From Dermanyssus gallinae (Eukaryota; Arthropoda; Arachnida; Mesostigmata; Dermanyssidae), in NCBI GenBank assembly GCA_003439945.1, contig QVRM01000940.1, positions 523,501 through 587,500 on the forward strand: a stretch of 64,000 nt of DNA, written 5' to 3'. This document shows positions 22,870 to 35,256 of this stretch, one piece after another. Both the position numbers and the translations under genes were made by a program. A model generated the notes under the pieces. That model made no database searches and was not told the DNA's origin. It worked only from the letters and a program-made list of their open reading frames with translations. Position 1 is the stretch's first letter; each line of letters starts with the position of its first letter.

Positions 22870-24370
22870 TCAATTCTGTTTCATAACCTTCAGCATGCGA
22901 CGGAATTTAAGGTATGTACGGTTCTTAATATTCCAGCGCGAAAGCACCTGTCGGTGCTGACATCTCTCTGTGTGTGCCTGACCAGGGATGCGCTCCACGT
23001 CGGCAGCCAACAACTTATTTGTCTGCGCAGCTAGATTTGCTGCTGAGATTAACTTCTGACGTTTACTGCAGCAACTACGCTTTTGATGCCACCGGCGGCT
23101 GTATTTAAGAAGAAGTACAGACAAAGACGAACGCGGCCCTGGCTCACACAGGCTTTGCTACTTACGCCCGAAAGTCGTAGGGCTCCTGCGTCGATCACGG
23201 GTTCTATACCCCGATCCCTTAAGTGTTGCTGACGTAGTGCTTGCTTGTATCTCCTCGATATGTCTGCTTAAAGAGAGCCTGACGGTTAGTGTGGCGCCTA
23301 GATACGAAAAGTGGCTAACTAATTTGAATAGTTCTCCATATACTGATAGACGATGATCAATTGCCGCGTATGACCCTCCGCTACTAAAACGCAAAAACTC
23401 TGACTTGTCTGCGTTAATTTTGAGCTTTTTTTCAGCGCATCACTTTGCAGTTTTGTTGAAATAAAACTGTAAATGGTTACAAGATTTTGCCAAAATGACT
23501 AGATCGTCGGCATAAAATGCAAGATAGGCTTTAAGCTTACACAATAGATCTGCGAGTCCAGTTGCATACAATATATAAATAAATGGATTAGCTGGGTCTT
23601 CTTAGGCTACCCCGATAGTTTGCGTTACGGCCGTTTGTACGTAGTGGTCGCCGTTCTATACCCAAATAACATTGTACGCTAATATATTATGAACGAGGTT
23701 AAAAAGAGGATCTGTTATGTTAAACCTTGTGCGAAGCGTGTCTAGTAAACGGTCCCTTAGGAGAAAATCGAAAGCAGTTTACAAATCAACAAACGCAGCG
23801 TACGTCATTACCTTGTTAGGAAGGCAGTATGATACATGGTTTAAAACAAAAGCAACTGCATCTAACGTCTATAACCTCTTTAAAAAACCGTATTGTTCTG
23901 CCGGGATTTTGTCTTCTGCGCAACAGTACAATTGACCAACGATAAGCGACGTTAAGATCCTGTAAAGGACGCTTGTAAGTGCCCCAATAATTCGTTGGAT
24001 CAGTTGCATATCCCTTTCGCCTAAATATAGGCTAAATATAGCTTTCCGCAACTTATCAAAGATTTTGCCTTGTCGAACAAGGTTTGTCACAACAGAGCAC
24101 ACAGCTTAGGTGTTGAACATCAAATGTTCATTGAGAATACGATCAGGTCCTGCTGATTTCCCGTTTTGCTTTGATATAATTGCGACTCCGTCCTCAGTAA
24201 AATTAACAACTTCGTATAATATATCCTGATCTGGCAATATGACGTCTCTTGTCTATAGATACGTTATGTGGGCTACCTTCTCTTCGGCATTTATAATGGG
24301 TTTGGAGGCACTGGCCTTCTTGGAGGAAGCAGCCATGGTTTCTTCACGCTTGCCGAGATTAGTCTAATGC
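22870..24370 (-). mobile_element. Degenerate LINE reverse-transcriptase fragment
   Basis: The minus strand shows the start of an RT at about 24160-24110 (KQNGKSAGPDRILNEHLM), fingers at 24102-23869, motif C at about 23525 (LAFYADDLVILAKSC) and the thumb at 23394-23158 (FSYLGATLTVRLSLSRHI). Both catalytic Asp residues remain but stops and frame changes are many. Clade not determined. Confidence 0.7.
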
Positions 24371-24489
24371 GTTGTTGTTCCTCGTGCTCCAATTTTTCTT
24401 AATATTTCTCAATATTCGCTTTAATTCAGCTAGTTGTAGGAGTTCAGTTGGCGTTGTGGGTTTTATACAAACAGATCACTCGCTTTATT

Positions 24490-24950
24490 TGCCGACACTC
24501 CTTGTCGAACCACGGCCTAGGCCTCTGTAGTCTCTGCAGTATATAATATAGAACGCTCTACATATATAAATGTCAAGGACGTTCTGTTTGCATTTGCAAA
24601 AACAAAATGTACCAAAGCACCTGATTCAACGATTATTGGAATTTATTTGAATGTCCATCGTGTTGGTTCAATAAACTGAAATCCTTCGTGCGCCCTAACT
24701 GAGTTTAATATAATGGCTCATTCTCCAAGCTGTCTACCTGTGACTTCGTATGTTAATATTTAAAAAATCTATCAATAGTTTTTTTCCGTAAACCCAAGAG
24801 TCCCAACATACTTACGAAACACCGCAATACGTGTCGTCTGCTAGGCAGGCGTGTATCTGGTTCGTCTTGAATAGTGCTTTTGGCGATTTTTGCTTACTTG
24901 CCCCCCCTTGAGTCTTCTGTGCTAGTGTAGTGACTTATTCTTCCGTTTGG
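24490..24950. other. No gene recognised
   Basis: AT-rich sequence without a supportable feature. Confidence 0.5.
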
Positions 24951-25139
24951 GACTTCGCTGTGCCATCTAAGTAATCAAATGGCTTTCCAATGCAAGAAAC
25001 TCAGGGACCTCGAAAGCCTGACACTCAGTCTGCACCTTCAGTCAGAAGCCTTCCGACGGACCGAGAAAATGCCCCAACTGCTATTGGCGAGTTGGTCCAA
25101 CGAACTACACACAGTGTAGTAGTCGTCAGCAACGCGTAC

Positions 25140-26540
25140 ATGTTCGCTGCCCTCAAATAACTACGTATGATGTTGTTAACGAAACAGCTGCATTACTACA
25201 GTGCCCTGCTCAAAGGCATGCGTGCACTTTACAGGTCGAATGCACGGCTTGGACGTCAACTGTGCAATCTGACAGAGAAATCGGAGAAGTTGACTGCTTC
25301 TCGTGTCAACGTGCACCTGCGTGGACGACGTGCACGTCGCTCTCATTCTTCCCGCTCACGCTCTGCCTCTCGCTCCGCCTCTTCGCAACGTGCGGCGCCT
25401 AGGGAAAATTGAGATAGTTGATGAGTTCCTCAGTGCGCCCTGACTGGCGCCTTCTCAGCCACACGTTACCTCGAATCTCGACCGGATAAATTCCCAAGCT
25501 ACGTATCCCATCACTTACCCACTTTTTAACGCCGCATCGCTTACAAAAAGAGGAGCTTGCGATTCTCTAAATCTGTACACCACGCTCCACCACGTTGACA
25601 GCATCTGTATTACTGAGACGTGCGCCACCGACATCCTGTCGTCGGCCGAACTTTCTCTTGGTGGTCGCTACTCGGTTATTCGGAGAGGTCGAGTTGGACG
25701 AATCGGTGAACTCTGTGAAGTTCTGGAACAAGTTAGAAGAAACACTTGGGTGTACGTCTGCGCAACTTAAACATAAAATACAAAATGTATGCAGACGATC
25801 TAAATATATATGCCTAGATCAGAAAAAACGAGGATTGCCTGAATACTCAAGCAGCCGGTAATAGTAAGGTTACCTGGTATGAGCTAAATAATATGGTGAT
25901 CCCAGTTCCGAAGCGCGCAGTTCTGAAGACACCTTTCGACAACTTCACGCATCAGCTAAAAGATCTTCCTATACCTGAGGTAGCATCCTACAAGGGCCTA
26001 GGAGTTTTGTTTGATGGGCACATGAAGTTTCGGGCACACATTGCCGATCCAGCAAAAGCTACCTCTCGACTGAGCAATCTTATATTGAGGGTATTCTCAT
26101 CACAAGATGCCTCCAAATGCCTGCGCCTTTATGAAGCCTTCGTAGTGCCAAAATGGTCATACTGTGCTCACGTGTGGGTACCTTTCTACGACAAAGATGT
26201 ATGTTTGCTGCAACGTATTCAGGACAACTTTTTAAAGAGAGCCTCAAGACGGTGCAACTAGACGCGTAACGGAGTCGTACTTTCAAGAGTCGCGGAGTAC
26301 CAGCGTCGTGTTGACTACCGCATTCTTAAAGATCTCATACGCAATGATCAGATTTATAGGTACTACAACGTACGATCAAACAGCTTACGGAGTCACAGTT
26401 CCATTGAAAAGTATGGAACAAGCTATCGCAGGACCTCCGAAATACGGTGCGGGTCGGCGTTTTTAGAAGACGTCTGACCAAATGAACAAAACGCAGAAAA
26501 CAGTTGTTCTCAGTTTTTAAATCAATGAATGATAGTACAT
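25140..26540 (+). mobile_element. Internally deleted LINE (ORF1 end, EN start, RT end)
   Basis: An Arg/Ser-rich ORF1 C-terminus lies at 25167-25412. The start of an endonuclease follows at about 25590-25700 (VDSICITETCATDILSSAEL, with the ITET motif), and then immediately RT motif C near 25778 (YKMYADDLNIY). The thumb and C-terminus (25893-26261; PEVASYKGLGVLFDG, then CLRLYEAFVVPKW) and a degenerate tail to about 26540 complete it. Most of the endonuclease and all RT motifs before C are deleted. Confidence 0.7.
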
Positions 26541-26574
26541 CATTTATTATAATTTAGAAGAATATATAAAATGC

Positions 26575-26945
26575 TTCACGGCGTTGCTGCTCGTCGACCT
26601 AGTTGCTCCTTCTGCGCGCCGTAGTCGCTCTATCGCTCATGCCCGTGAGGAAGTCCTGCCCGCCCCCTGGCACGAAGGTCCGGGTCCATCCAGTCTCTCA
26701 TAGTTCCGAGCACTGAGGTCGCGTTACCTCTTTGGATCTCCAGGGACAGTCGCTGGGAGAAGAAGGCGTGCGCCCTCTTGTCCATTGTCGCCTGCCGTAA
26801 TGCGTCGCCAACCCGAGAGATCAATGTTACCGTGAGGGGCCCAGGGCCACCCATCGTTTCGAACGCGAATGGCGAAAAGTGGTGCGCCCGACTTAGGTCC
26901 GCATACTTTCTCATCTTTGAGGTCTCAGCTCGCGTAACGGCAGTC
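26575..26945 (-). mobile_element. RLE-type LINE, extreme C-terminus and 3' UTR
   Basis: The minus-strand frame matches the end of the element at 2544-3910 almost residue for residue (TRAETSKMRKYADLSRAHHF, then FETMGGPGPLTVTL), and reads QRLSLEIQRGNATSVLGTM where the other copy has a stop. It is a 5'-truncated copy of the same subfamily without the catalytic nuclease motifs. Confidence 0.85.
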
Positions 26946-26949
26946 AATC

Positions 26950-27335
26950 AATGAATTGTCGACATTGTACAAGATGAAATTACCCTATGATATGGTTATA
27001 CAATGGGCATACAACAAAAATCATATAGGTTTATGTGTTTGTGTATAATATTGTGATTACACTTCACAGATGCAGGTGCTAGGTATCGTTCTACAACGAT
27101 AGGTATTTTTATTATGACATAAATTGTGACAAATTGCCTGTAAAAAAGAGCATGTCAATAAAACAATCTGATGTTGATGATACTTCAACCGCCTGAGATT
27201 GCCAGTGTGGCAGTCGTTAATCACTCATTTGTTCTGCGAACAGCTCGTCTAGCCCGCGAATGCGAGCGATGCATTTCCCTTGTTCGACCTCTTTTTAAAT
27301 AAAGGAAATATTTGTATTGTATTGCACGTGTTGCC
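26950..27335 (+). mobile_element. Possible LINE 3' end with (TATTG)n tail
   Basis: Two polyadenylation-like AATAAA signals and a final repeated GTATTGTATTG (about 27317-27328) resemble the tails of CR1-like LINEs in this window. No coding sequence is recognisable upstream. Confidence 0.35.
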
Positions 27336-29285
27336 AGATGGACGATAGGGCCCACGATAGGTGTTCACCTATTTTGTTTATTTAGGTCCGTTTGGAGTAA
27401 TAAATACTTGCGATGTATTTATTATTCACATTATTGTCATATGCATTTCGTTCTAATCTAATATATTCGTACTCCAATGTTTTTTCAGAATGCTACAACT
27501 GTTAAATTATATAGTTATCGTTAGATTTTCCGTCTAGCTACCGTTAAGTGTCTATAGCCATATTGCAGTGTATTTGTCGTATTAGCAGCTTTATAGGGTT
27601 TTTAGGCGCGAATATTAAGATTGCATCCACTCGGGATTGTCTACGCACAAACCGTCTGGCCGGTACGTGCACAAGATATAACTATGTAAGTAAATAAAAG
27701 ATTTTATATTATTATAACTCTAGCCTACTACTATTACCACGCGTTTCAGTTGCATCATTGCCACCCTGGCAAGAGGCGATTAGACACAGCGCATCGGCGT
27801 TCTACGTTTGGGACGTCCCTCTTTCATATATTCATCTGTGCAGGAACCTCCATCATATCATCATGTCGAGCAAGCGTCGCTGCCCAACTTCTGTTCGGCG
27901 CCACAGAGCACCCACTCCCCAGGGGTATCACTGATTGCGCAGCCGGTTCGTGCGACTTCCGGCTGACCACTACACCCATCGTCGTGGGTGGAACCTCACC
28001 ATCCCCACTATCACCAGCATCATCACCTTGAAAGCAAAAAATCCCGCCACTTAGCCCCATCGGCATAGTAACCGTCTTAGAGTCTCTATTGCCATATATA
28101 TAAATGCCAAACAGCACAACATCCCCTTTTCTATCCTCCCACCTTCCACCAAGGATTATGCTTCTACAAGTGTCCTAGTGAAAGCCGCCAGTAAACGGGC
28201 AGAAGACGTCAGCAGTAGGATGAGAGCGCCGACTGAACAGTGATCACGCCCCAGTGGACGTCATCCATTGTAATCCATCTGCTCAGAACATCTGCTAAGA
28301 CTCTGTTGATGATACACGCCACTCCTGCGCCCTGTGACATATCAGGAGACTCTTTTTGTTCTAGACACGCTCTATGGACGTGTCAACGTGTCTCAAATGC
28401 AATCGATGATGGCGGCCACCACAAGTTGAGTGTGACCGTTATACGTAACAAGTTGTCCACCGCCAACAGCCTGACAGATGTCCTGCGTCTGCCACGTCTC
28501 TGCATGATGACTTCCGGTTCGAGTATATCGAGCACAAGTGAGAGGGGAAAATAGAAGAGAGAGGTCCCGCCGCCCAGAGGACCTGTGACGGATTTAAGTG
28601 CCATGAATCTCCTGAACGTATGCCTGATAGCAACTAATAGGCACGTATTTAAGAGACTCACGTACTAGAGAGCCATGCGAGCACCGGAGTAGTTTGGACT
28701 GAGAATAGGTGGCAGTGAGTATCAAACGGCGCCGTGTCGTCTACAAATACAGCGTACAAGGCTTGGTGTTGCGAAATTCACACTATTCCCGAGGGCCGAT
28801 TCTTCGTGCCATACATGTTTTATTTGAGTTCAGTAATTACAAGGCAAACCACAATTTCTTCAAATGGTGGAACCACTGAGGGAACTTCTATAGAAGGGGA
28901 AACATTTTAAAGTTGCCACAGACACAATCAGCTATGGGTTGGAGGCGATGTTGTGCATAAGTGCACAAAGGCACAGAGAGATAAGTTGAGTTGATATGAT
29001 TTTGATAGATAAAATTGTCCTGGTCATCTTGCAATCGTGCGCGCGACTCGGAATTGTCTGACAGAAGCATGTCAAAAATATATAACTCTTTTCTTAGGTA
29101 TACTGTTATGGAGTCGGCCTCTATCGTTTCTCGCGTTATCTTGCGTAGCTTTTCAAATTTCAACGCGCTTTTTGACAGAAGCTATGTGCTTGTAGACGTA
29201 GCTCAGGCCCGCTACCAAAGCTGGGTCGCCGGCCCGAGAGTCAAGAACACGAGACATTATTGAGCTGGGCTTGAGCTTACCAAAA
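27336..29285. other. No gene recognised
   Basis: Contains ORFs of about 90-104 codons on both strands (27750-28117, 28240-28661, 28888-29163). None has a family motif I can name; they may be retroelement remnants. Confidence 0.4.
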
Positions 29286-29479
29286 GTGCAAAGAGCAAGC
29301 TGGTTTAGCTGCCTCTAGCTGAGTCAACCTCTAGTAGAGCACCTAGCAACGCAGTTCAAGGTTGCCGAAAAAGCAGTTGAGGTTGCATTTTTAAACTTCG
29401 CGACTCGACGTGCTGCCGTCGATGCGGCACGCCGTGCTCTTCATACCATCTCGATGAGTGTTCAAGGTGGTCGCTGCCG

Positions 29480-30230
29480 CACTACGAAGCCTGCCCAATA
29501 GAATGAGTAGTGGCGTCGATAGGATCTACTACGAGCATTAGGCAGAGCTGACAGGTTCATTGACAGGCCACTTTTCAATCTGTTCACACAGATTCACTCG
29601 GATAGGGTCGCATTCCCCAAACTTGGCGCAATGCGAGACTCACTCTTCTTCTCAAAGGGAAAAACGATGATCATGATGCGAAAGATGCGAATCTATATCG
29701 GGGTATTGCGTCGGAACGCACACTCAAAAATATCTTTGCTAAAAGGGTCATAGAAGGTGTCTCTAACTGCGGAGAAAGTCCTTCCACCGAAGCAATTCGA
29801 ATTCTAAAAGGGTGCACGGGACGCGATCTATCCATCCACTCTCCAGTCCGAGGCTAAGTGGGAGTTGGTAAACCTCGAAGGTCATTTATATGAATTCATC
29901 AACTGTGTAAAACCTTGGATTAAACCCTTCGCCACTCACTAATTGATTCGTTTCGACAAGCTGAAAAACCTGCTCAGCTGCGCTGTGTTTGCCCTACTTA
30001 TCGTCGAGCCAGCCCGCCATGTGTGCAAGATGTTTAGAAACGCAAGTAACATAATATATGTGGATGACGTCGTGGTTGCACACTGCGACCTTGGGGCCAT
30101 TCGACGTGTTGTCGGCGACATTGAAATCTACCTTATCAAATACATTTACGGAATACAAACGCAATCAAGCTTCGCCTGGGAAGTCGATTGGCTGCGGCAG
30201 ATCAAATCATCTTTCGTGGCCAATCGCTAG
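29480..30230 (+). mobile_element. Degenerate reverse-transcriptase fragment (YVDD type)
   Basis: The plus strand, in shifting frames, shows RT-like sequence: LTLLLKGKNDDHDAKDANLY near 29640-29700 (the region before the NYRPI-like motif), and motif C at about 30045-30080 (SNIIYVDDVVVAHCDLGAIR). A related short piece occurs at 33820-33880 (HVDDVLVAHRDLE). Many stops. The type of retroelement is uncertain. Confidence 0.5.
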
Positions 30231-30239
30231 ATTTTGCCA

Positions 30240-31500
30240 ACTCCATTCCATAATTGGGTCTCAGGGTCTATTATTTAGAAACGACCTTTTCACAGCACAT
30301 GACGGAGAGGCCGGGCAATAACGAAATTAAGAGATACTCAAAAGCAGTATTTAGGCGGTGCAGTGCGACTTCTTGAGTTTAAAATTGCAAACATGCTGAC
30401 TTATAGCTTTAGTAGGGACCGGGGACATCTCTCACTGGCAAACTTTACACAACTCGAGAGATGTTCTTCAGTATGCATGACTCTGGTTTATGTCTGCATG
30501 ATCACATACATGCATATGAGAAATATCTTGTAAATGCAGATCAATTGCCAAAAGTTATATCACAAACTTATGCGCAATAAATGAAATGATACTAGTGCCT
30601 TGGTATCTTCTGCCCAACAAAGAGCACTCACGGCTGAAGACAACGAGGTACTGTCAGTGCGTATTTGAGGTGAAGAAATTACATGCTGTAGCTGTAGAAG
30701 CGGCGGTTCAACTCGCAAACGGATCACCAGACACTAGTTACACTATTGGGAATCAAAGGAACAAGTTCCCAATTCGAATAGCTGCATGGTTATACTGGCT
30801 AAGAAGACCAGGCGGACTTCCGGGCGTCCACAAAAAAAACACACTGGCAGTGTCAGTAGACTACTACACAAGGTGGGCGAACGTGGTAAGCGATAACGGT
30901 TCCAGCGTTTATGGAGTTTTGCGGGTACCACCGGGAGGCGACGCGAAACGGCGAGTGCGAGATAAATGGTAGAAACCTATAACGCCCGCAACGACCGAGA
31001 AGTCGAACTGCTGAAATCGAACTGCTTCGTGGTAGGAAGATGCGCAGCAATCTGGAAGTGGAGAGAAGAAGAGATGACGACGAATAAGAACTGGGATGGC
31101 TTGTAACGGCAAGATAACAAGCTCAGAAACAGTATTTAACACTGGTATAATGTAAGGACAGCAAGTCTGTACAATATTGAAACGAACGAGCTAACCACAG
31201 TGTAGCAACATAACTGCCAGTCACTGCACCGCCAATGACCAGTAACGTCAATAGACCAACCAAACATCCAATCTGGTGGGAACGATCCGCAACGATCAAG
31301 GAACCGTTGCCGACCAGCTACATGTAGACGACCACATGGCACGTACGGCATCATCAACGGACCGCGCCATAACCTCTTTTATCTTCATCACCTACATGAA
31401 TTTCGTCCTGCGGGGCATCGGGAGAGGTACGTAGATTGCCGCCCAATCGTTTATGCACACGACACCACTCTTTTGTTCCGTGTCTCACCCTCCCAATTGT
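30240..31500. other. No gene recognised
   Basis: Includes a 128-codon plus-strand ORF (30586-30972) without a recognisable domain and several overlapping minus-strand ORFs. Nothing I can support as a gene. Confidence 0.45.
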
Positions 31501-31519
31501 CCAATAATAAGTATAATCT

Positions 31520-32597
31520 TTAGCATGTTGAAACCGGTATTGAGAAGGCCATGTCTTTATTTTAAAGATTTGGTCTTGTCTTTAACCCGACGAAGACGAC
31601 ACTCGTTCTTTACCACACCCCACAACGGGTATCGAGACAGAATTTCAAAACTGGTAATATCTCCCTTCAACTAGGCGGCTCTGCTATCATTCTCAGCTCA
31701 GAGGCAAAATGTCTTGGGATTGTGCTACACGAGCATATGAAATGGGACAGTCAAGTGAGATCAAGTGTCAGGGTCTACTACGCCGTGGTGGCCTCACTCG
31801 TGCGTTTGAGGAGGGCCAAAGCTTCGCGGGATCTTCTGATACGTGTCTACAAAGCGCTTATGGAACCAATTCTAACTTACGGAATTATTCTGTGGGGCGC
31901 CACGTATTCCACGACCCTAGACAAGCTAAGGGTCGTTCAGAATGACGCGGTTAGAGCTATAATTGGTCTTCCTCGTCGCGCGAGTGTGACTCCATGATAC
32001 ACCAGGCTCGGGCTTCTCAAGCTCAGTTGACATGTTTAAAGTTAGCCGTGCTAGCCTATCAGATGCAAAACAATGGAATCCCTTCAGATTGTGTTTTTGA
32101 CTTCGTCCTTACCCCAGTACGGTCGCAGCGCTACAGGGACCAACTCAGAGTGCCAGGGTTCAGACTCACTCTTCTTCGGCACTCCCTGGCCTACATGCTG
32201 CCCACGCTCTGGAACGAGCTGCCATTGGCGCTTCGAAATGCAAGCCGGGCCACTGTTTTTAAACGACATCTTCTCTTACTGCTGAAGAATGAAGAAACAA
32301 GTGACTCCGAGTGAATTTTTTTAAATTTATTTTACTATATAGGTATTAAACTTGTATTGTGTTAATTATACTCAATTTTGTTTTATTGCAAAGTTGCTTT
32401 ATTGCGTATACACTTCTGATTTGTGCATACACTTGAAAACCTCTGTTGTGTTACTTATACTCTATTTTATTGTTTTATCGCGTGCTCACTTTTGATCGGT
32501 ACAAACACTCGTATATTATGTATATTTTGAATGAAAATGACAGATTGCCAACTTGTTGGACACGTCAATAAACCTGATTGATTGATTGATTGATTAT
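31520..32597 (+). mobile_element. LINE 3' half (thumb to tail) with (GATT)n end
   Basis: The thumb domain is at about 31565-31997 (GLVFNPTKTTLVLYHT, SSEAKCLGIVLHEHMKWD, YGIILWGATYS). The C-terminus after a frameshift is at 31994-32314 (MLPTLWNELPLALRNASRAT, then FKRHLL), typical of Jockey/CR1/L2-like ORF2 ends. The 3' UTR ends in an AATAAA and repeated GATT at 32575-32594. Confidence 0.75.
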
Positions 32598-32910
32598 ATC
32601 AAAACTACGTACCGAACTGCGGGGGCGGCACCGCCGAAGGCAACGTGCACCGCCAAACGTCCGACCAATCAGCGATGGAGAAGATTCGACCCATATTTGA
32701 CATTATTACTATACGAACGCTACGGCGTCCCTTAATCAAATAAATAGCCCGGGAGAAGGATGATCATGACGCATCCTTCGTCCGGTAACGCTGCCAGTTA
32801 GACCTTATGCTGTGTGTTGTCAACTCATCGTCCCGAGTCTCTCGCGTTGTAGCACCCGCCTGGCTGAGCTTGCATTCCCCATTTGGCCTAGCGTAACATT
32901 TGGTGGCGAT
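32598..32910 (+). repeat. Possible solo or partial LTR
   Basis: The stretch ends ...GCGTAACA followed by TTTGGTGGCGATGCG, which resembles an LTR end plus primer-binding site, and contains an AATAAATAG signal near 32740. No second LTR or internal genes were seen. Weak call. Confidence 0.25.
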
Positions 32911-33059
32911 GCGATTTGATTGCATCGTTACAGTATAACTAGATATAAACATCTAGCTTAGTCAAAAACAAAATATTGCAGGAGAATGAGGATGAGAACG
33001 AAAAGTTACCTTACATCTAAATGAAGAGATGACACATAATAAAATAGCTTACTATGGAA

Positions 33060-33425
33060 CTGATTGTGAAACCATACAAGATATCGCTTGCCGAACTAGA
33101 AATGTAAAAGCGCGTGTTATTGTGGTTACAGCTTATATTAGTGACGGTAAGTAGAAATTTTCAAACTACCGAAGCAATTCTTCTAGATTTAATATCAAAC
33201 ATCGTAGCACTTATCCTTAGAGGATACTTTATAGACAGTCTCATTCCACTCCAAAAACCTTTAGCTCGCCCTGCTGGCAAAGGTAGTCGTCTGGACAACA
33301 TTCTCGTCCGCAATGATGATTTCATTCTGAATTATACATGTGGCGTAGTTGCCTCACGCTCGATCATTTTGGCGACACTCATTGCTTTAAAGAGTCCGCC
33401 ACGGACTCTTTAAAGCAATGAGTGT
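33060..33425 (+). mobile_element. Endonuclease-like LINE fragment ending in a hairpin
   Basis: The plus strand reads KARVIVVTAYIS (near 33115) and, in another frame, NFQTTEAILLDLISN and RPAGKGSRLDNILV, reminiscent of a LINE endonuclease in shifted frames. It ends in a perfect inverted repeat (33375-33425). Confidence 0.4.
33375..33425. repeat. Perfect 24-bp inverted repeat, 3-nt loop
   Basis: Left arm 33375-33398, spacer CCA, right arm 33402-33425. The arms are exact reverse complements beginning ACACTCATTGC and ending GCAATGAGTGT. Confidence 0.97.
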
Positions 33426-33429
33426 ACAC

Positions 33430-35040
33430 AGACTATAGATTAGCCATTAGCTTAATAAAAATTTAAAATGAAGAGTTTTGGCAAGCATTAGAAGCAACCT
33501 ATGGTTAGGCATCATAATCAGCGACTCTGCACAGACCAACTTCTCTACACTCATCCAAGCAATTTGTATGCGGAGCATTTTCCTAGTCAGTTCTAACTAA
33601 TAAAAAAACATCAAATTACGGCCAGCGGTTTGATTTGGAAGCGAATGACAGGGTAACCAATAAGACCAGATGTATAATACTTATTATAATAAGTTGTAGC
33701 TCAAAAAAGTTTAAAATGACATGGGCCCCTTCTTAAGCAGTGGGCTTCAGATAACAGAGTTCACAGCAGTGTTTTATAGCAGTATAAGGGGTTAAGGCTA
33801 CCTAAGGTCAAGGCTAGGGGAAAATATTTCATGCACGTGGACGACGTCTTGGTCGCCCATCGCGATCTCGAAGCTCAAAATCACGATCCAAGTTGACGAC
33901 TGCCGATGCGGGTTCTTCTCCCAGGCTTTGAAGTATGCCATACAGCGTGCTGCTGGCTGCTGGTTATAATACACTCTGAGTGAGATGAAAACATTCGAAC
34001 ACACTTTGTGACAGAAACATGCATAAAGAACAAGAATTACAACGATTGATCACGACAACTCTTTCACAACTGATCCAGCTGAAACAGGAATACTATAAAA
34101 CATGTGGCAATGCTCGTGAAGTCCAGTAATTGGTTATGACACAATGTGATTTTATGATTAAATGGAATGTCTCATTACGAACACTGAATGGTGTAACGAG
34201 GCGCTCACGGATTATTCCCGGGTCTACTCACATAAGGTGATCCTATATTTGTGAGTGATTACACAGTACTATCACTAAATATGGCGTGCCCTCTATTGTT
34301 TGATTGAAACGTATTTTTATCTAAAAATGGCAAGCGTACAAGAAGAGCATTCCCTTCGGCATCATTCCTATCTAACATGTACATTCAAAGTGTGACTGTT
34401 TGAAAAGTTACCTGTTATCTTCCTTCTTTATTACATGTGGAGCTCTGGCGTCTCCATTATCATAAGATAGCGCTATTCCAGACTATCGCTGTTGAGAAAA
34501 TACGCCCTAGGCGTACGAGCATTGTATTCTCTTGTGGAATGACGAGATCCCGGCTACCATACGTTCCGAGATTCGTGCTCGGGTCAGTTCTAAAAGACCA
34601 CTCGAGTACAAAAAAGTCTCCGTCGTTTGAACGGTTATGCTTATGAAGTTCCCGATCGGTTGCGGGGATTGGTACATGACTGGTTTTAGTGGGTTGAAGC
34701 CCCACACTACCGGCCCACACCTGCAGATGAGTTCCCTGTCCGCGTGTGCGTACCACGTTTTCCAGTTAGTCTTTTTTTTTAAATCAACGAGATCAATAGA
34801 ATTATTTTCAGCCGTAACTTGGAAGAGGACTTGTCTGCGTTTGTGAAGACTGGTCTAAATAGGTGTACATGCACATCAAGTTGCACAAGTCCAGTATCTT
34901 TAGAAGGAGTTCGATGCGACTACTGGTAGTTCGCGAGGACTCGAAGGACGATGCTGTGACGTGGGACAACATGTCGGTGCAGTTCGGTGGCCTCAACTCC
35001 AAAACACCTTAAGAGGTCGACGAGATCGTGGCTTGTTATG
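33430..35040. other. Mostly unrecognised; one RT remnant
   Basis: At 33820-33880 the plus strand reads FMHVDDVLVAHRDLE, similar to the RT motif at 30045-30080, with no intact neighbours. ORFs at 34437-34756 on both strands are unassigned. Confidence 0.45.
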
Positions 35041-35256
35041 TCACGGATGAAAGTAATGAAGATGAAGTAACTGCACTGACAGTAATTGCTCTCCGTCTTC
35101 CTAAAAAAACATGACTTTAAAGAGAACGCTCTTATTAAGAGACTTCTCCATAAAGCTAATGAGGTAATGACTTTAAGTGGAGTCGAGTAGGGTGACAGCC
35201 CGGTTTCCTGTTATCTGACCAGCGAGCAGGAAGACGGGTACCATAGTGCCCGTAAA

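Noticed and set aside
27750..28661. Overlapping ORFs on both strands considered as a host gene
   Set aside because: No domain, no coherent exon structure and conflicting frames.
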